Source of the DNA: Bacteroidia bacterium | GTDB lineage: Bacteria; Bacteroidota; Bacteroidia; Flavobacteriales; Flavobacteriaceae | Assembly: GCA_030427735.1 (NCBI GenBank) | Contig: JAUIBP010000009.1 | Location: 1-64,000 of the forward strand | Direction of reading: 5' to 3' | Length of the DNA: 64,000 nucleotides | Shown: piece after piece, positions 33,565-42,959 of the stretch | Position numbering within the stretch: the first letter of the stretch is position 1 | Layout: each line of letters starts with the position of its first letter | Notes under the pieces: generated by a model | The model's database searches: none | What the model was told of the DNA's origin: nothing | The model's input: the letters and a program-made list of their open reading frames with translations, nothing else | Program-made: the position numbers and the translations under genes

Positions 33565-36500
33565 ATGAAATTTATCGGCATAAAAAGTAGAGGGCTTTAT
33601 CGTAAAGGTAAAGTCCTTTTGTCAAGTTTAATAGTAGGCTCTACTGTGCTTTACAGTCACGCACAACAAGCATTTCCAGATCTTGTTAAAGATGAAAATG
33701 GAAAGGTTCTGCATGTGGCCGATAGTTTAGGAAACCAGATTCCCGATTTTTCGTTTGCGGGTTATATGGCTTCCGAAAAGGCAATCCCAACAGTCGATGT
33801 TAAAATTTTTGTATCGCATCAAGTTGAAGATGCTACGCAAAATATTCAAAATGCGATCGATTATGTGAGTAGATTAAAACCAGATGTTAACGGATTCCGT
33901 GGTGCTGTGCTTTTAGATAAAGGTACTTTCAAAATTAACGGTACTTTATATTTAAAAGCTTCGGGTGTTGTGCTTCGCGGAAGTGGGAATGAAGATAACG
34001 AAACTGTCTTGTTAGGTACTGGTTTAAAGCGTGAAGCTTTAGTAAGTGTTTTAGGTGAAGACAACAGAACTTATGCCGATACTTTAGTATTCAAAACAAC
34101 ATATACACCGCTTGGTGCTCAAAAAATTCAATTAGAACAAACGTCTAAATTAAAGCCTTCCGATGATATCATCATTCGTCAACGGTTAACCGATAAATGG
34201 ATTAAGACTCTTGGAATGGATTTCTTTGGCGCAGAAACTGGCTGGATTGGTTGGAAAACCAGAGATTGGGACATTACCTGGAACCGCGTTGTTAAAGACG
34301 TAAAAGGTAACGAGGTGACTTTAAATGCACCGCTTACAATGACTTTAGATGATACCTTTGGTAAACCCGAAATTGTTAAATATACGTGGACAGGAAGAAT
34401 AGAAAATGTAGGTGTAGAAAATATGAGTATGCAATCTACTTTCGATGCTTCAAACCCAAAAGACGAGCAACACCGTTGGTTTGGTGTTAGTCTGGCTAAT
34501 GTAAAAAATGCTTGGGTGCGTCAGGTAAACTTTAAACATTTTGCTGGGGGTGCAGTAAACGTTTTAAAAACTGCACAGCAGATTACTGTAGAAGATTGTA
34601 TGGCTACCGAACCTGTTTCGGAAATTGCAGCGTTTAGAAGGCATACGTTTTACACCGAAGGGCAACAAACCTTATTTCAGCGTTGTTATTCCGAGTACGG
34701 GTATAACGATTTTGCCGTGGGTGGTTTAGGCACAACAGGACCTAATGCTTTTGTTCAATGTCATTCCTATTTGCCTTACAGTAATAGTGGGGCGATAGGC
34801 TCATGGGCAACAGGCGTGTTGTTCGATGTGTCGTATGTAGATGGCGAGGGCATCAATTATAACAACCGCGAACAAACAGGGCGCGGTGCTGGTTGGACGG
34901 CAGCTAATAGTGTTATTTGGGAGACTTCAGCTTCAAAACTATTAAATTATAGTCCGCCAACAGCTCAAAACTGGGCTTTCGGTGTTTGGGGAGGCATTAT
35001 GGGCGGCAATGGCCATTGGAAAGATGTCAACAACCATATTACACCAAGAAGTTTATTTTACGCACAGTTAGAAAATCGTTTAGGAGAAATACCTATGGAT
35101 CCTCATATTTATGATATGGGGTCTGAGCCAACGTCTAGCCCTACTGTAGAGCAGGCCAAAATATTAACACAGGAGGCCGAAAATGAAGTGATGAGTATGC
35201 CACAATGGATTCAGAAATCGTCTGAAGCAAATCCGATACCAATTGGCACAGAAAATATAGGTGAAAAACCAAATTTATGGCAAATTCGCCCGCCATCAGG
35301 AGCTCATTATTACAATCCGAAAACAGAAATTATTGCAGGAAAATTAGTTTTTGAAGGGGCATTAATTACAGGAGAAAAGCAAAACGTGCAATGGTGGCGC
35401 GGAAGCCTAAGAAAGCATGATATTAATAATTCCAGACCTCACGTTACCCGTTTTGTGCCAGGACGAACAGGTACTGGTTTTACAGATAATTTAAACGATG
35501 TGGTTCAATATTTCCAAGAGCATAATATTGCCGCTTTAGACCACAATTACGGTTTGTGGTACGAACGCAGAATGGACGACCATGAACGTACCCGAAGAAT
35601 AGATGCTGATGTTTGGCCGCCGTTTTATGAGCAACCTTTTGCACGCTCTGGCCAAGGTTTGGCCTGGGATCAGTTAAGTAAATACGATTTAACAGAATTT
35701 AATGCTTGGTATTGGGATCGTTTACAAGAGTTTGCCAGTTTAGCCGAAGATCACGGGCAGGTGTTAATCAATCAGCAGTATTTTCAGCATAACATTATCG
35801 AAGCAGGTGCGCATTGGTCTAGTTCGCCTTGGCGTTCCATTAATAATATAAATGAAACCGGATTTCCTGAGCCTCCGCCGTATGCTGGTGACAAGCGAAT
35901 TTTTATGGCCGAGCAGTTTTACGATGTCACTAACAAACAGCGTAAAGCGCTACATCAATCCTTTATAAAAAAATCTTTCGATAATTTTAAAAATCAGTCT
36001 AACGTTATACAATTCACAAGCGAAGAATATACTGGGCCGCTTCATTTTATGCAGTTTTGGTTAGATGAAGCGCAACATTGGAAAAATGAAAATGCCGATA
36101 ATACTCTAGTGGGATTAGCGGCAACCAAAGATGTTCAGGATGCTATTTTAAATGATGCTAAACGTGAAAAAACAGTCGATGTTATAGATATTAAATATTG
36201 GCATTACCGCGAAGATGGTTCGGTGTATGCTCCAGAAGGCGGTAAAAATTTAGCGCCACGACAGCATGCTCGCAAAATGAAAACGGGTAAAGAAACGGCC
36301 GAGCAGGTTTATCGTGCAGTTCTAGAATATCGAAATACATATCCAGAAAAAGCAGTGTTATATTCTACCAATGCTGCCCCTAGGTTTGGATGGGCTGTGC
36401 TTATGGCAGGGGGCTCATTACCAAGCATACCAAAGGTAGAGGTTAATGCATTTAATAGCATTGTGGCTACAGCCAAACCAAAAATTAATTCTAATTATAA

Positions 36501-36732
36501 AGATGCCGTTTGGTGTTTAGAAAATCCAGGGAAATCGTACGTGTTATACTTTGCTAAGGCGCATACGTACACCTTAGATCTGTCAAATGCTCGCGGAACC
36601 TTTTCTGTATACTGGGTAAACGCGAAAGACGGAAAAGTAATCTCGAAAACTAAAATTAAAGGAAAATCTAATATACAACTAGAGCAGCCAAAAGGCATGG
36701 AACATGCGGTTGCAGTTGTGGTTAAAATATAA
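33565..36732 (+). CDS. DUF6298-type protein: pectin-lyase-fold N-terminus plus barrel-like C-terminal half
   Basis: 1055 residues, secreted (signal ends near residue 33, SHAQ). Residues about 75-560 form a right-handed beta-helix (FRGAVLLDKGTFKINGTLYL, VVLRGSGN, VEDCMATEPVSEIAAFRRHT). Residues about 600-960 look like a (beta/alpha)8 glycosidase-like barrel: IAALDHNYGLWYERRMDDHE, VLINQQYFQHNIIEAGAHW, FTSEEYTGPLHFMQFWLDEA and DVIDIKYWHY. A C-terminal beta-sandwich of about 90 residues resembles the end domain of DUF4038 proteins. I associate the C-terminal half with DUF6298, of unknown activity. Conserved acidic residues in SEEYTGP suggest an enzyme. The next gene is a GH140-like protein 9 bases downstream. 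Confidence 0.65.
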   Translation: MKFIGIKSRGLYRKGKVLLSSLIVGSTVLYSHAQQAFPDLVKDENGKVLHVADSLGNQIPDFSFAGYMASEKAIPTVDVKIFVSHQVEDATQNIQNAIDYVSRLKPDVNGFRGAVLLDKGTFKINGTLYLKASGVVLRGSGNEDNETVLLGTGLKREALVSVLGEDNRTYADTLVFKTTYTPLGAQKIQLEQTSKLKPSDDIIIRQRLTDKWIKTLGMDFFGAETGWIGWKTRDWDITWNRVVKDVKGNEVTLNAPLTMTLDDTFGKPEIVKYTWTGRIENVGVENMSMQSTFDASNPKDEQHRWFGVSLANVKNAWVRQVNFKHFAGGAVNVLKTAQQITVEDCMATEPVSEIAAFRRHTFYTEGQQTLFQRCYSEYGYNDFAVGGLGTTGPNAFVQCHSYLPYSNSGAIGSWATGVLFDVSYVDGEGINYNNREQTGRGAGWTAANSVIWETSASKLLNYSPPTAQNWAFGVWGGIMGGNGHWKDVNNHITPRSLFYAQLENRLGEIPMDPHIYDMGSEPTSSPTVEQAKILTQEAENEVMSMPQWIQKSSEANPIPIGTENIGEKPNLWQIRPPSGAHYYNPKTEIIAGKLVFEGALITGEKQNVQWWRGSLRKHDINNSRPHVTRFVPGRTGTGFTDNLNDVVQYFQEHNIAALDHNYGLWYERRMDDHERTRRIDADVWPPFYEQPFARSGQGLAWDQLSKYDLTEFNAWYWDRLQEFASLAEDHGQVLINQQYFQHNIIEAGAHWSSSPWRSINNINETGFPEPPPYAGDKRIFMAEQFYDVTNKQRKALHQSFIKKSFDNFKNQSNVIQFTSEEYTGPLHFMQFWLDEAQHWKNENADNTLVGLAATKDVQDAILNDAKREKTVDVIDIKYWHYREDGSVYAPEGGKNLAPRQHARKMKTGKETAEQVYRAVLEYRNTYPEKAVLYSTNAAPRFGWAVLMAGGSLPSIPKVEVNAFNSIVATAKPKINSNYKDAVWCLENPGKSYVLYFAKAHTYTLDLSNARGTFSVYWVNAKDGKVISKTKIKGKSNIQLEQPKGMEHAVAVVVKI

Positions 36733-36741
36733 ACTAAAGTT

Positions 36742-38163
36742 ATGATTAAAAGTGCTAACGTTGTTAAAAGTCTTATTGCCGTAGGTTTGCTAGCTATGGT
36801 TATTTCGTGTTCAGGAAATAAAAAAGAAGCTATTATAAAAGAAGATGTCTCAGAGCCTTTAATTTCTAAGTTAGAAGTGCAAGGGCATTATTTTAAAAAA
36901 GAAAATGGGAAACCGTTTTTCTGGTTGGCAGATACGGGCTGGTTGGCTTTTAATAAATTGAATAGAGAGGAGTTAAAAACGTATTTTCAGGATAGAAAAG
37001 ACAAAGGATTTAACATCATTCAAATCATGACTCTTCACTCGCTCGAAGTGGCAAATGTCTATCAGGATTCTGCTTTAGTGGCAAAAGATATATCGAAACC
37101 TTTGGTAACCGAAGGCAGCGATTTTAACAATCCCGAAGCGTATGATTTTTGGGATCATGTAGATTACGCTTTAGATGAAGCCGAAAAACAAGGTTTGTAT
37201 TTAGGGATGGTGCCTGTTTGGGGCTCGCCGGTAACAGCAGGAGATGTCTCGTTAGAACAAGCGCAAGCATATGCCGATTTTTTATCGGAACGTTTTAAAG
37301 GCCGAAAAAATATTATATGGTTAGTTGGTGGCGATACGTTTGGTAACGAGAATACCGAAATCTGGAATGCCATAGGAACCACTTTAAAAGCTAATTTTCC
37401 AGATTTATTGGTGACGTTCCATCCTAGAGGAAGAACCGATTCTTCCGATAATTTTCACAACCAGTCTTGGTTAGATTTTAACATGTTCCAATCGGGGCAT
37501 CGTCGTTACGATCAGGACGATACCGAGCGTAATTATGGCGAAGATAACTACAAATTTGTTAATGTCGATTTCAACTTAAAACCAACAAAGCCAACCTTAG
37601 ATGGAGAGCCTTCATACGAAGGGATTCCACAAGGTTTACACGATACCTTACAACCACATTGGAAAGCTAAAGATCTACGCCGTTACGGTTATTGGTCGGT
37701 GTTTGCTGGTGCAGCTGGATTCACCTACGGAAACAACCATATCATGCAAATGCATGCTAATCACAAGATTCCAGAAGCTTACGGAAGTAAAACCTATTGG
37801 GTAGAGGCGTTAAACGATCCAGGTGCTGGACAAATGATTCATTTGAAAAATTTAATGTTGAAGTTCGACTATTTCAACCGTATTCCAGATACTAGCTTGG
37901 TAGCCAATCAAGGCGAAAAATACGATTATATCGCCGCCACACGAGGTAACGATTATGCATTACTGTACACGTACACTGGGCGTGCCATTAAGGTGAATAT
38001 GGGTATTGTTCAAAGCGAAAATGTTGAAGGGTCTTGGTTCAATCCATCAACAGGAGAAACTACGGCTATTGGAACGTTAAAAAATGAAGGTATTTTAGAT
38101 TTTGATGCACCTGGAGAGTCACAGGAAGGAAACGATTGGGTATTAATTTTAATGTCGAAGTAA
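36742..38163 (+). CDS. DUF4038/GH140-like glycosidase (apiosidase-like)
   Basis: 473 residues, a lipoprotein (lipobox AMVISCSG). The barrel opens with KPFFWLADTGWLAFNKLNRE, typical of DUF4038. Candidate catalytic residues are Asp198 (WLVGGDTFG) and Glu289 (LDGEPSYEG), in positions matching the family. The C-terminal ~90 residues (YALLYTYTGRAIKV, WFNPSTGETTAIG) form the collagen-binding-like sandwich that accompanies DUF4038. Characterised GH140 members release apiose-containing side chains from rhamnogalacturonan-II. Substrate here is inferred from that family and the pectinolytic neighbours. Confidence 0.75.
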   Translation: MIKSANVVKSLIAVGLLAMVISCSGNKKEAIIKEDVSEPLISKLEVQGHYFKKENGKPFFWLADTGWLAFNKLNREELKTYFQDRKDKGFNIIQIMTLHSLEVANVYQDSALVAKDISKPLVTEGSDFNNPEAYDFWDHVDYALDEAEKQGLYLGMVPVWGSPVTAGDVSLEQAQAYADFLSERFKGRKNIIWLVGGDTFGNENTEIWNAIGTTLKANFPDLLVTFHPRGRTDSSDNFHNQSWLDFNMFQSGHRRYDQDDTERNYGEDNYKFVNVDFNLKPTKPTLDGEPSYEGIPQGLHDTLQPHWKAKDLRRYGYWSVFAGAAGFTYGNNHIMQMHANHKIPEAYGSKTYWVEALNDPGAGQMIHLKNLMLKFDYFNRIPDTSLVANQGEKYDYIAATRGNDYALLYTYTGRAIKVNMGIVQSENVEGSWFNPSTGETTAIGTLKNEGILDFDAPGESQEGNDWVLILMSK

Positions 38164-38203
38164 TTATATAGATTAATATAAGTAGGGGTGAGATATTTCG
38201 CTT

Positions 38204-38264
38204 TGCTCAATATGACAAGGTGTTTGTGTCATTCCGAAAGAAGAATGAGGAGGAATCTCATACA
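38204..38264. repeat. Palindromic repeat element, GH140-GH28 gap
   Basis: Contains CAATATGACAAGG, GTGTCATTCCGAAAGAAGAATGAGG and GGAATCTCAT. It is the same TGTCA/TGAGA vocabulary as the other elements, with the two halves in reversed order. Confidence 0.5.
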
Positions 38265-38311
38265 GATGATTAAATTATAAGTTGAAATTTTAAATGGGTC
38301 AAAAAAAGGTT

Positions 38312-39877
38312 ATGAAGAAATTAGTTTTAATATGTTGCGTTTTAGTGTCAACCGTAGGTTGGGCAAATAACGGTTGGTTTAATATTTTAGAGCATGGCGG
38401 AAACAATAAAGGCGAATTATGTACCGAGGCGATTCAAGGGGTTATCGATAAGGCTTCAGAAGTTGGTGGAGGCACTGTGTATTTTCCAGCAGGGGAATAT
38501 TTAACAGGTGCTTTAACCTTAAAAAGCAATATTGTTTTACACGTTGAAGCTGGTGCTTTAATTAAGTTTTCAACCAATTTTGATCATTATTTACCATTTA
38601 TAGAAGTGCGTTGGGAAGGTACCGTTATTCAAACCTTTAAGCCACTTTTACATGCTAGAAATGCTAAAAATATTACGATTACTGGTCGCGGAACAATCGA
38701 TGGTCAAGGTCGTGCTTGGTGGGAAGAAATATGGAGAATAGAATCTTCCAAAGAAAAATTAGAGCCAACCAAATATCAAAAAATGACCGCTGAAGCGAAT
38801 AAAGATGTAAAAACCGAAGATTACTACAAAAGAACACGTAGTTATATGTTTCATCGTCCGCCATTATTTCAAGCGTTTCAATGCGAGGATATAACTATTG
38901 AAGGAGTTACCATTCAGAATTCACCGTTTTGGACTATTAATCCAGCGTTTTGTGATAACATTACTATTGACAATGTAACTATTTTCAATCCGTATTCACC
39001 TAATACAGACGGAATCAATCCAACGTCGTGTAAAAACGTGCACATTTCTAATTGTCATATTAGTGTGGGAGACGATTGTATCACTATTAAATCAGGTCGT
39101 GATGCCGATGGAAGAAAATGGGCAACACCAACCGAAAATGTAACTATTACTAATTGTACCATGTTAAGCGGTCACGGAGGAGTGGTTATTGGTAGTGAAA
39201 TGTCTGGAGGGATTAAAAAAATAACCATTGCAAACTGTGTGTTTGATGGCACCGATAGGGGTATTCGTTTAAAAGCTGCTAGAGGTCGTGGAGGCGTTGT
39301 GGAAGATATTCGCATAAGCAATGTAGTGATGAATAACATCCAGAAAGAAGCCTTTATGTTGAATTTATTTTACGATAAAAACACTGTAGAAGGCCCTGTT
39401 ACAGAAAAAACACCAATTTTTAGAAACATTCATATCAGTAACGTTACAGCAACCAATGTTAATACTGCGGGACGTATTTTAGGAATTCCAGAAATGCCTA
39501 TCCACAACATTACATTTTCAGATGTTGACATTGATGCTAAAGAAGGTTTTTCGGTTCATACTGCTAAAAATATTGAGTTTCACGATGTAAAAATCAACAC
39601 CACATTAGGAAGTGCTTTTAAGGTTGAAGATACAGAGCAAATTATTTTAGACAATGTAGGAACTTCAAAACCTATTGCAAATAAACCTGTAATTAGCATA
39701 AAAAATGTGAAAACAGCTTTCATAGGAAATAATTTTCCAATGCAACCTACAGATGTGTTTTTACAAGTTCAAGGAGAGCAAACTCAAGCTATTTATTTAA
39801 AAAACAATGTGTTTGATAATGTGAAAACACCTTTAGAAGCAGGAAAAGATTTAAAAGAAGAAATAAAAGTCAATTAA
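38312..39877 (+). CDS. Polygalacturonase-like glycoside hydrolase family 28
   Basis: About 521 residues from the ATG at 38312, chosen because MKKLVLICCVLVSTVGWA is a clean signal peptide; an ATG six codons upstream is also in frame. The right-handed beta-helix carries all GH28 signatures: NTDG (Asp233), GDDCI (Asp254, Asp255), SGHGG (His288) and RLK (Arg319, Lys321). It hydrolyses alpha-galacturonide links, as endo- or exo-polygalacturonase or rhamnogalacturonase. The C-terminal 130 residues are extra beta-helix turns. It is preceded and followed by palindromic repeat elements. Confidence 0.92.
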   Translation: MKKLVLICCVLVSTVGWANNGWFNILEHGGNNKGELCTEAIQGVIDKASEVGGGTVYFPAGEYLTGALTLKSNIVLHVEAGALIKFSTNFDHYLPFIEVRWEGTVIQTFKPLLHARNAKNITITGRGTIDGQGRAWWEEIWRIESSKEKLEPTKYQKMTAEANKDVKTEDYYKRTRSYMFHRPPLFQAFQCEDITIEGVTIQNSPFWTINPAFCDNITIDNVTIFNPYSPNTDGINPTSCKNVHISNCHISVGDDCITIKSGRDADGRKWATPTENVTITNCTMLSGHGGVVIGSEMSGGIKKITIANCVFDGTDRGIRLKAARGRGGVVEDIRISNVVMNNIQKEAFMLNLFYDKNTVEGPVTEKTPIFRNIHISNVTATNVNTAGRILGIPEMPIHNITFSDVDIDAKEGFSVHTAKNIEFHDVKINTTLGSAFKVEDTEQIILDNVGTSKPIANKPVISIKNVKTAFIGNNFPMQPTDVFLQVQGEQTQAIYLKNNVFDNVKTPLEAGKDLKEEIKVN

Positions 39878-39916
39878 TTAGCAATACATTATATAGGGGT
39901 GTTTAAAGAGTGTCTT

Positions 39917-39983
39917 TTGTCATTTCGAGCGAAGTCGAGAAATTTTATCAATATGAGATTCTGAAATAAATTCAGAATGACAA
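39917..39983. repeat. Palindromic double-hairpin repeat, GH28-GH43 gap
   Basis: It starts TGTCATTTCGAGCGAAGTCG and ends CTGAAATAAATTCAGAATGACA. Hairpin 1 is TTTCGAGCGAAGTCGAGAA and hairpin 2 is ATTCTGAAATAAATTCAGAAT, separated by about 15 bases with TGAGA before hairpin 2. Confidence 0.7.
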
Positions 39984-40025
39984 ACACACATTTTAAATAT
40001 CCTTTAAAACCACTAAAACTAAAAA

Positions 40026-40946
40026 ATGCAAAAATTACTGATACTACTGCTTTTGGTAACCGTATTTAGCTGTGCGCCTACAAAGGATGTTTTTTTATTT
40101 ACCTCGTTTCGAGAACCAGCAACTGAGGGATTGTACCTAGCGGTTAGTGAAGATGGATATCATTGGCAAGATTTAAAAGGGCCTTATTTAAAACCAGAAG
40201 CAGGCGATAGTAAAATAATGCGCGATCCATCTATTGTTCGTGGAAAAGATGATACCTATCACATGGTTTGGACAACAGATTGGAAAGGAGGTAATGGTTT
40301 TGGCTATGCAAGTTCAAAAGATTTAATCAATTGGAGCGAGCAACAATACATTCCTGTAATGAAGAACGAACCAACCGTGGTTAACGTTTGGGCTCCCGAA
40401 ATTTTTTATGATGATGCGCAAGATCAATACATCATTATTTGGGCTTCTACCATTCCTCATCGATTTGAAAAAGGAATTGAGGCCGAAGACAACAATCACA
40501 GAATGTATTACGTAACCACAAAAGATTTTAAAACTTTTTCTGAAACCAAGTTGTTTTTAGATCCTGGTTTTAGTGTGATTGATTGTGTGATTGTGAAGCG
40601 TGGAAAAAATGATTATGCGTTAATTATTAAAGACAATACCAGACCAAGACGTGATATAGAAGTCGGTTTTGGAACGTCACCAACAGGGCCATTTACCAAT
40701 ATTACCGAGCCGTTTTCAGGGCATTTATCTGAAGGGCCAACCGTATTAAAACAAAAAGATGGTTGGTTGATTTATTACGATAATTATGGTGAAAAAAATT
40801 ACAAAGCCGTAAAAACATCCGATTTTAAAACTTTTGAAGATGTTACTGCTCAAATTCAACTTCCAGAAGGACACAAACACGGTACGATTACCACCATTTC
40901 AGAAAAAGTATTGAATGGTTTAGTTGAAGAAAGTAAAGAAAAGTAG
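40026..40946 (+). CDS. Glycoside hydrolase family 43-like five-bladed propeller enzyme
   Basis: 306 residues with a lipobox (TVFSCAP), so a lipoprotein. The three acidic catalytic positions of clan GH-F are present: Asp67 in MRDPSIV (base), Asp186 in VIDCVIV (pKa modulator) and Glu236 in SEGPTV (acid). NVWAPEIFYDD is the usual GH43 blade motif. At 306 residues it is a minimal catalytic domain. GH43 enzymes remove arabinose, xylose or galactose; in a pectin locus, arabinosidase or exo-galactosidase is most likely. The subfamily cannot be set from sequence by eye. Confidence 0.82.
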   Translation: MQKLLILLLLVTVFSCAPTKDVFLFTSFREPATEGLYLAVSEDGYHWQDLKGPYLKPEAGDSKIMRDPSIVRGKDDTYHMVWTTDWKGGNGFGYASSKDLINWSEQQYIPVMKNEPTVVNVWAPEIFYDDAQDQYIIIWASTIPHRFEKGIEAEDNNHRMYYVTTKDFKTFSETKLFLDPGFSVIDCVIVKRGKNDYALIIKDNTRPRRDIEVGFGTSPTGPFTNITEPFSGHLSEGPTVLKQKDGWLIYYDNYGEKNYKAVKTSDFKTFEDVTAQIQLPEGHKHGTITTISEKVLNGLVEESKEK

Positions 40947-40956
40947 ATAAGGTGTC

Positions 40957-41089
40957 GTCATGCTGAACTTGATTCAGCATCTCAAAAAAATGAAAGTAAA
41001 TTAACTATGAGACCCTGAAAGAAGTTCAGGGTAACCTTCAAAAGAATAAAAAATAAATGTGGTCATGCTGAATTTATTTCAGCATCTCC
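40957..41089. repeat. Three palindromic hairpins, GH43-propeller gap
   Basis: Hairpins are GCTGAACTTGATTCAGC (40961-40977 area), CCTGAAAGAAGTTCAGG (about 41013-41029) and GCTGAATTTATTTCAGC (about 41067-41083). They are flanked by GTCAT on the left and ATCTC on the right, or the complement. The stems differ in sequence, but each remains self-complementary. Confidence 0.7.
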
Positions 41090-41107
41090 TAAAATAGAAA
41101 ATAACAC

Positions 41108-42958
41108 ATGAAACGTCATATATTTTTAGCAGTGGCTTTTTTGTTTGCAGGTGGAACGGCAACCGTTTCTGCTCAACAAGATACAGTACATTATAGCGGA
41201 AAAACATTATCAAACGTAGATTATCATCATGGGCAATTACCCTTGGCGGTTGGAGTGCATGCACATCAAATTATGCGTGCCAGTAGAGAGCATCCAGAAA
41301 AAGCCGATGGTTTTGGTTGGACGTACAACCATGCTACCAACATGGCATATTGGAATGGAAAATTTTATGTAAACTATTTGAGCGATCCAGCAGGAGAGCA
41401 CATTCCACCAAGTCAAACATTTTTAATGCATTCTGAAGATGGGGAGAATTGGAGTTTTCCAGAAGTAGCTTTTCCTATTTACAGCATTCCCGATGGTTAT
41501 ACCAAAGAAGGTGTAGCGGGAGTTGCTAAAAATTTAACAGCCACCATGCATCAACGTATGGGGTTTTACACATCTTCTGATAATCGTTTGTTTACCTTAG
41601 CTTTTTACGGTATTTCAATGGATGAAAAAGACAGTCCTAATGATGGAAAAGGGATTGGTCGTGTGATACGTGAAATTAAAAAAGATGGGAGTTTAGGTCC
41701 CATTTATTTTATTCGATACAATCATGGATGGAATGAAAAAAACACAAATTTTCCTTTCTATAAAAAAAGCAAGGATAGAGGTTTGAAAAAAGCATGTGAA
41801 GACATTTTATCACAACCTTTGTTGATGCAACAATGGGTAGAAGAAGCTGATAGAGACGATCCTTTAATTCCGTTAAAAAAACAATACAAAGCCTTTAGTT
41901 ATTATCATTTACCTAACGGAAATGTGGTTGGTTTGTGGAAACACGCGTTAACATCCTTAAGTAAAGATGATGGAAAAACGTGGGAATATACTCCGTTAAG
42001 AGCTCCAGGTTTTGTGAATAGTAATGCTAAAATATGGGGACAAAAAACTACTGACGGACGTTATGCTACAGTGTACAATCCATCAGAATATCGTTGGCCA
42101 TTAGCGGTTTCAACTAGTAATGATGGTGTAAATTATACCGATTTATTATTGGTGCACGGTGAAATCACCCCAATGCGTTACGGAGGAAATTACAAATCGT
42201 ACGGACCTCAATATGTGCGTGGTATTACCGAAAATAATGGAACACCTAAGGATGGGAATTTATGGGTAAGCTACAGTGTAAATAAAGAAGATATTTGGGT
42301 GGCATCCATTCCTGTTCCTGTAAAAAGTTCGGTAAATAAAGATGTAAATGATGTGTTTACCAACTTGGAAAACGGTAAAGAATTAGATTTTTGGAATGTG
42401 TACAATTTGTCTTGGGCATCTGCAAAAATTGAAAACAACAACAACGAGAAAACACTAACACTTCGTGATCACGATCCGTTTGATTATGCACGTGTAGAAC
42501 GTGTCATTCCTTTTGCTCAACAAATGGAAGCGGAGTTTACGGTTACTCCTGAGCAAAACAATCATGGGTTGTTACAAGTGGAATTTCAAAATAAAACAGG
42601 CTTGCCATCTATTCGTTTGGTCTTTGATGAGGAAGGCGTGTTAAAAACGAAAGCAGGTTCTCGTTTTAGAAAAATAGCCGATTACGAAACAGGAAAAACA
42701 TATACCATTAAAGTGATTTTAGATACGACTTCTAGATCGTATACGGTAACGGTAAACGGCGGTGAAGCATCTCGTCAAATATTTTATGCTCCTGCCGATG
42801 GTATTGAGCGTATCATGTTCCGTACGGGAGAGCAACGTCATTTTCCAACACCAGACACTCCTGCTGATAGAGAAGATTATGACGATTTACCAAACACAGG
42901 ATTACCGATTAAAGAAGCTGTTTTTCATATAAAATCATTAACCACAAAAAAGTTATAA
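41108..42958 (+). CDS. Secreted sialidase-fold beta-propeller protein with C-terminal lectin-like domain
   Basis: 616 residues with a signal peptide (about 1-22, ending VSAQ). Asp-box-like repeats HSEDGENWSFP, LSKDDGKTWEY and STSNDGVNYTD mark a six-bladed propeller (about 25-410). Residues about 430-610 look like a concanavalin-type jelly roll (FAQQMEAEFTVTPEQNNHGL, YTIKVILDTTSRSYTVTVNG). The sialidase Arg triad and RIP motif are not seen, so true sialidase activity is unlikely. Propellers of this kind serve as GH33/GH93/GH145 hydrolases or as lyases in other loci. The His-rich LPLAVGVHAHQIMRASREHP near the start may be catalytic. It is followed one base later by GH78. Confidence 0.6.
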   Translation: MKRHIFLAVAFLFAGGTATVSAQQDTVHYSGKTLSNVDYHHGQLPLAVGVHAHQIMRASREHPEKADGFGWTYNHATNMAYWNGKFYVNYLSDPAGEHIPPSQTFLMHSEDGENWSFPEVAFPIYSIPDGYTKEGVAGVAKNLTATMHQRMGFYTSSDNRLFTLAFYGISMDEKDSPNDGKGIGRVIREIKKDGSLGPIYFIRYNHGWNEKNTNFPFYKKSKDRGLKKACEDILSQPLLMQQWVEEADRDDPLIPLKKQYKAFSYYHLPNGNVVGLWKHALTSLSKDDGKTWEYTPLRAPGFVNSNAKIWGQKTTDGRYATVYNPSEYRWPLAVSTSNDGVNYTDLLLVHGEITPMRYGGNYKSYGPQYVRGITENNGTPKDGNLWVSYSVNKEDIWVASIPVPVKSSVNKDVNDVFTNLENGKELDFWNVYNLSWASAKIENNNNEKTLTLRDHDPFDYARVERVIPFAQQMEAEFTVTPEQNNHGLLQVEFQNKTGLPSIRLVFDEEGVLKTKAGSRFRKIADYETGKTYTIKVILDTTSRSYTVTVNGGEASRQIFYAPADGIERIMFRTGEQRHFPTPDTPADREDYDDLPNTGLPIKEAVFHIKSLTTKKL

Positions 42959-42959
42959 G

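Noticed and set aside
41108-42958. Annotation as a true exo-sialidase
   Set aside because: The RIP motif, Arg triad and Tyr/Glu pair of GH33 are not apparent; only the propeller fold is supported.
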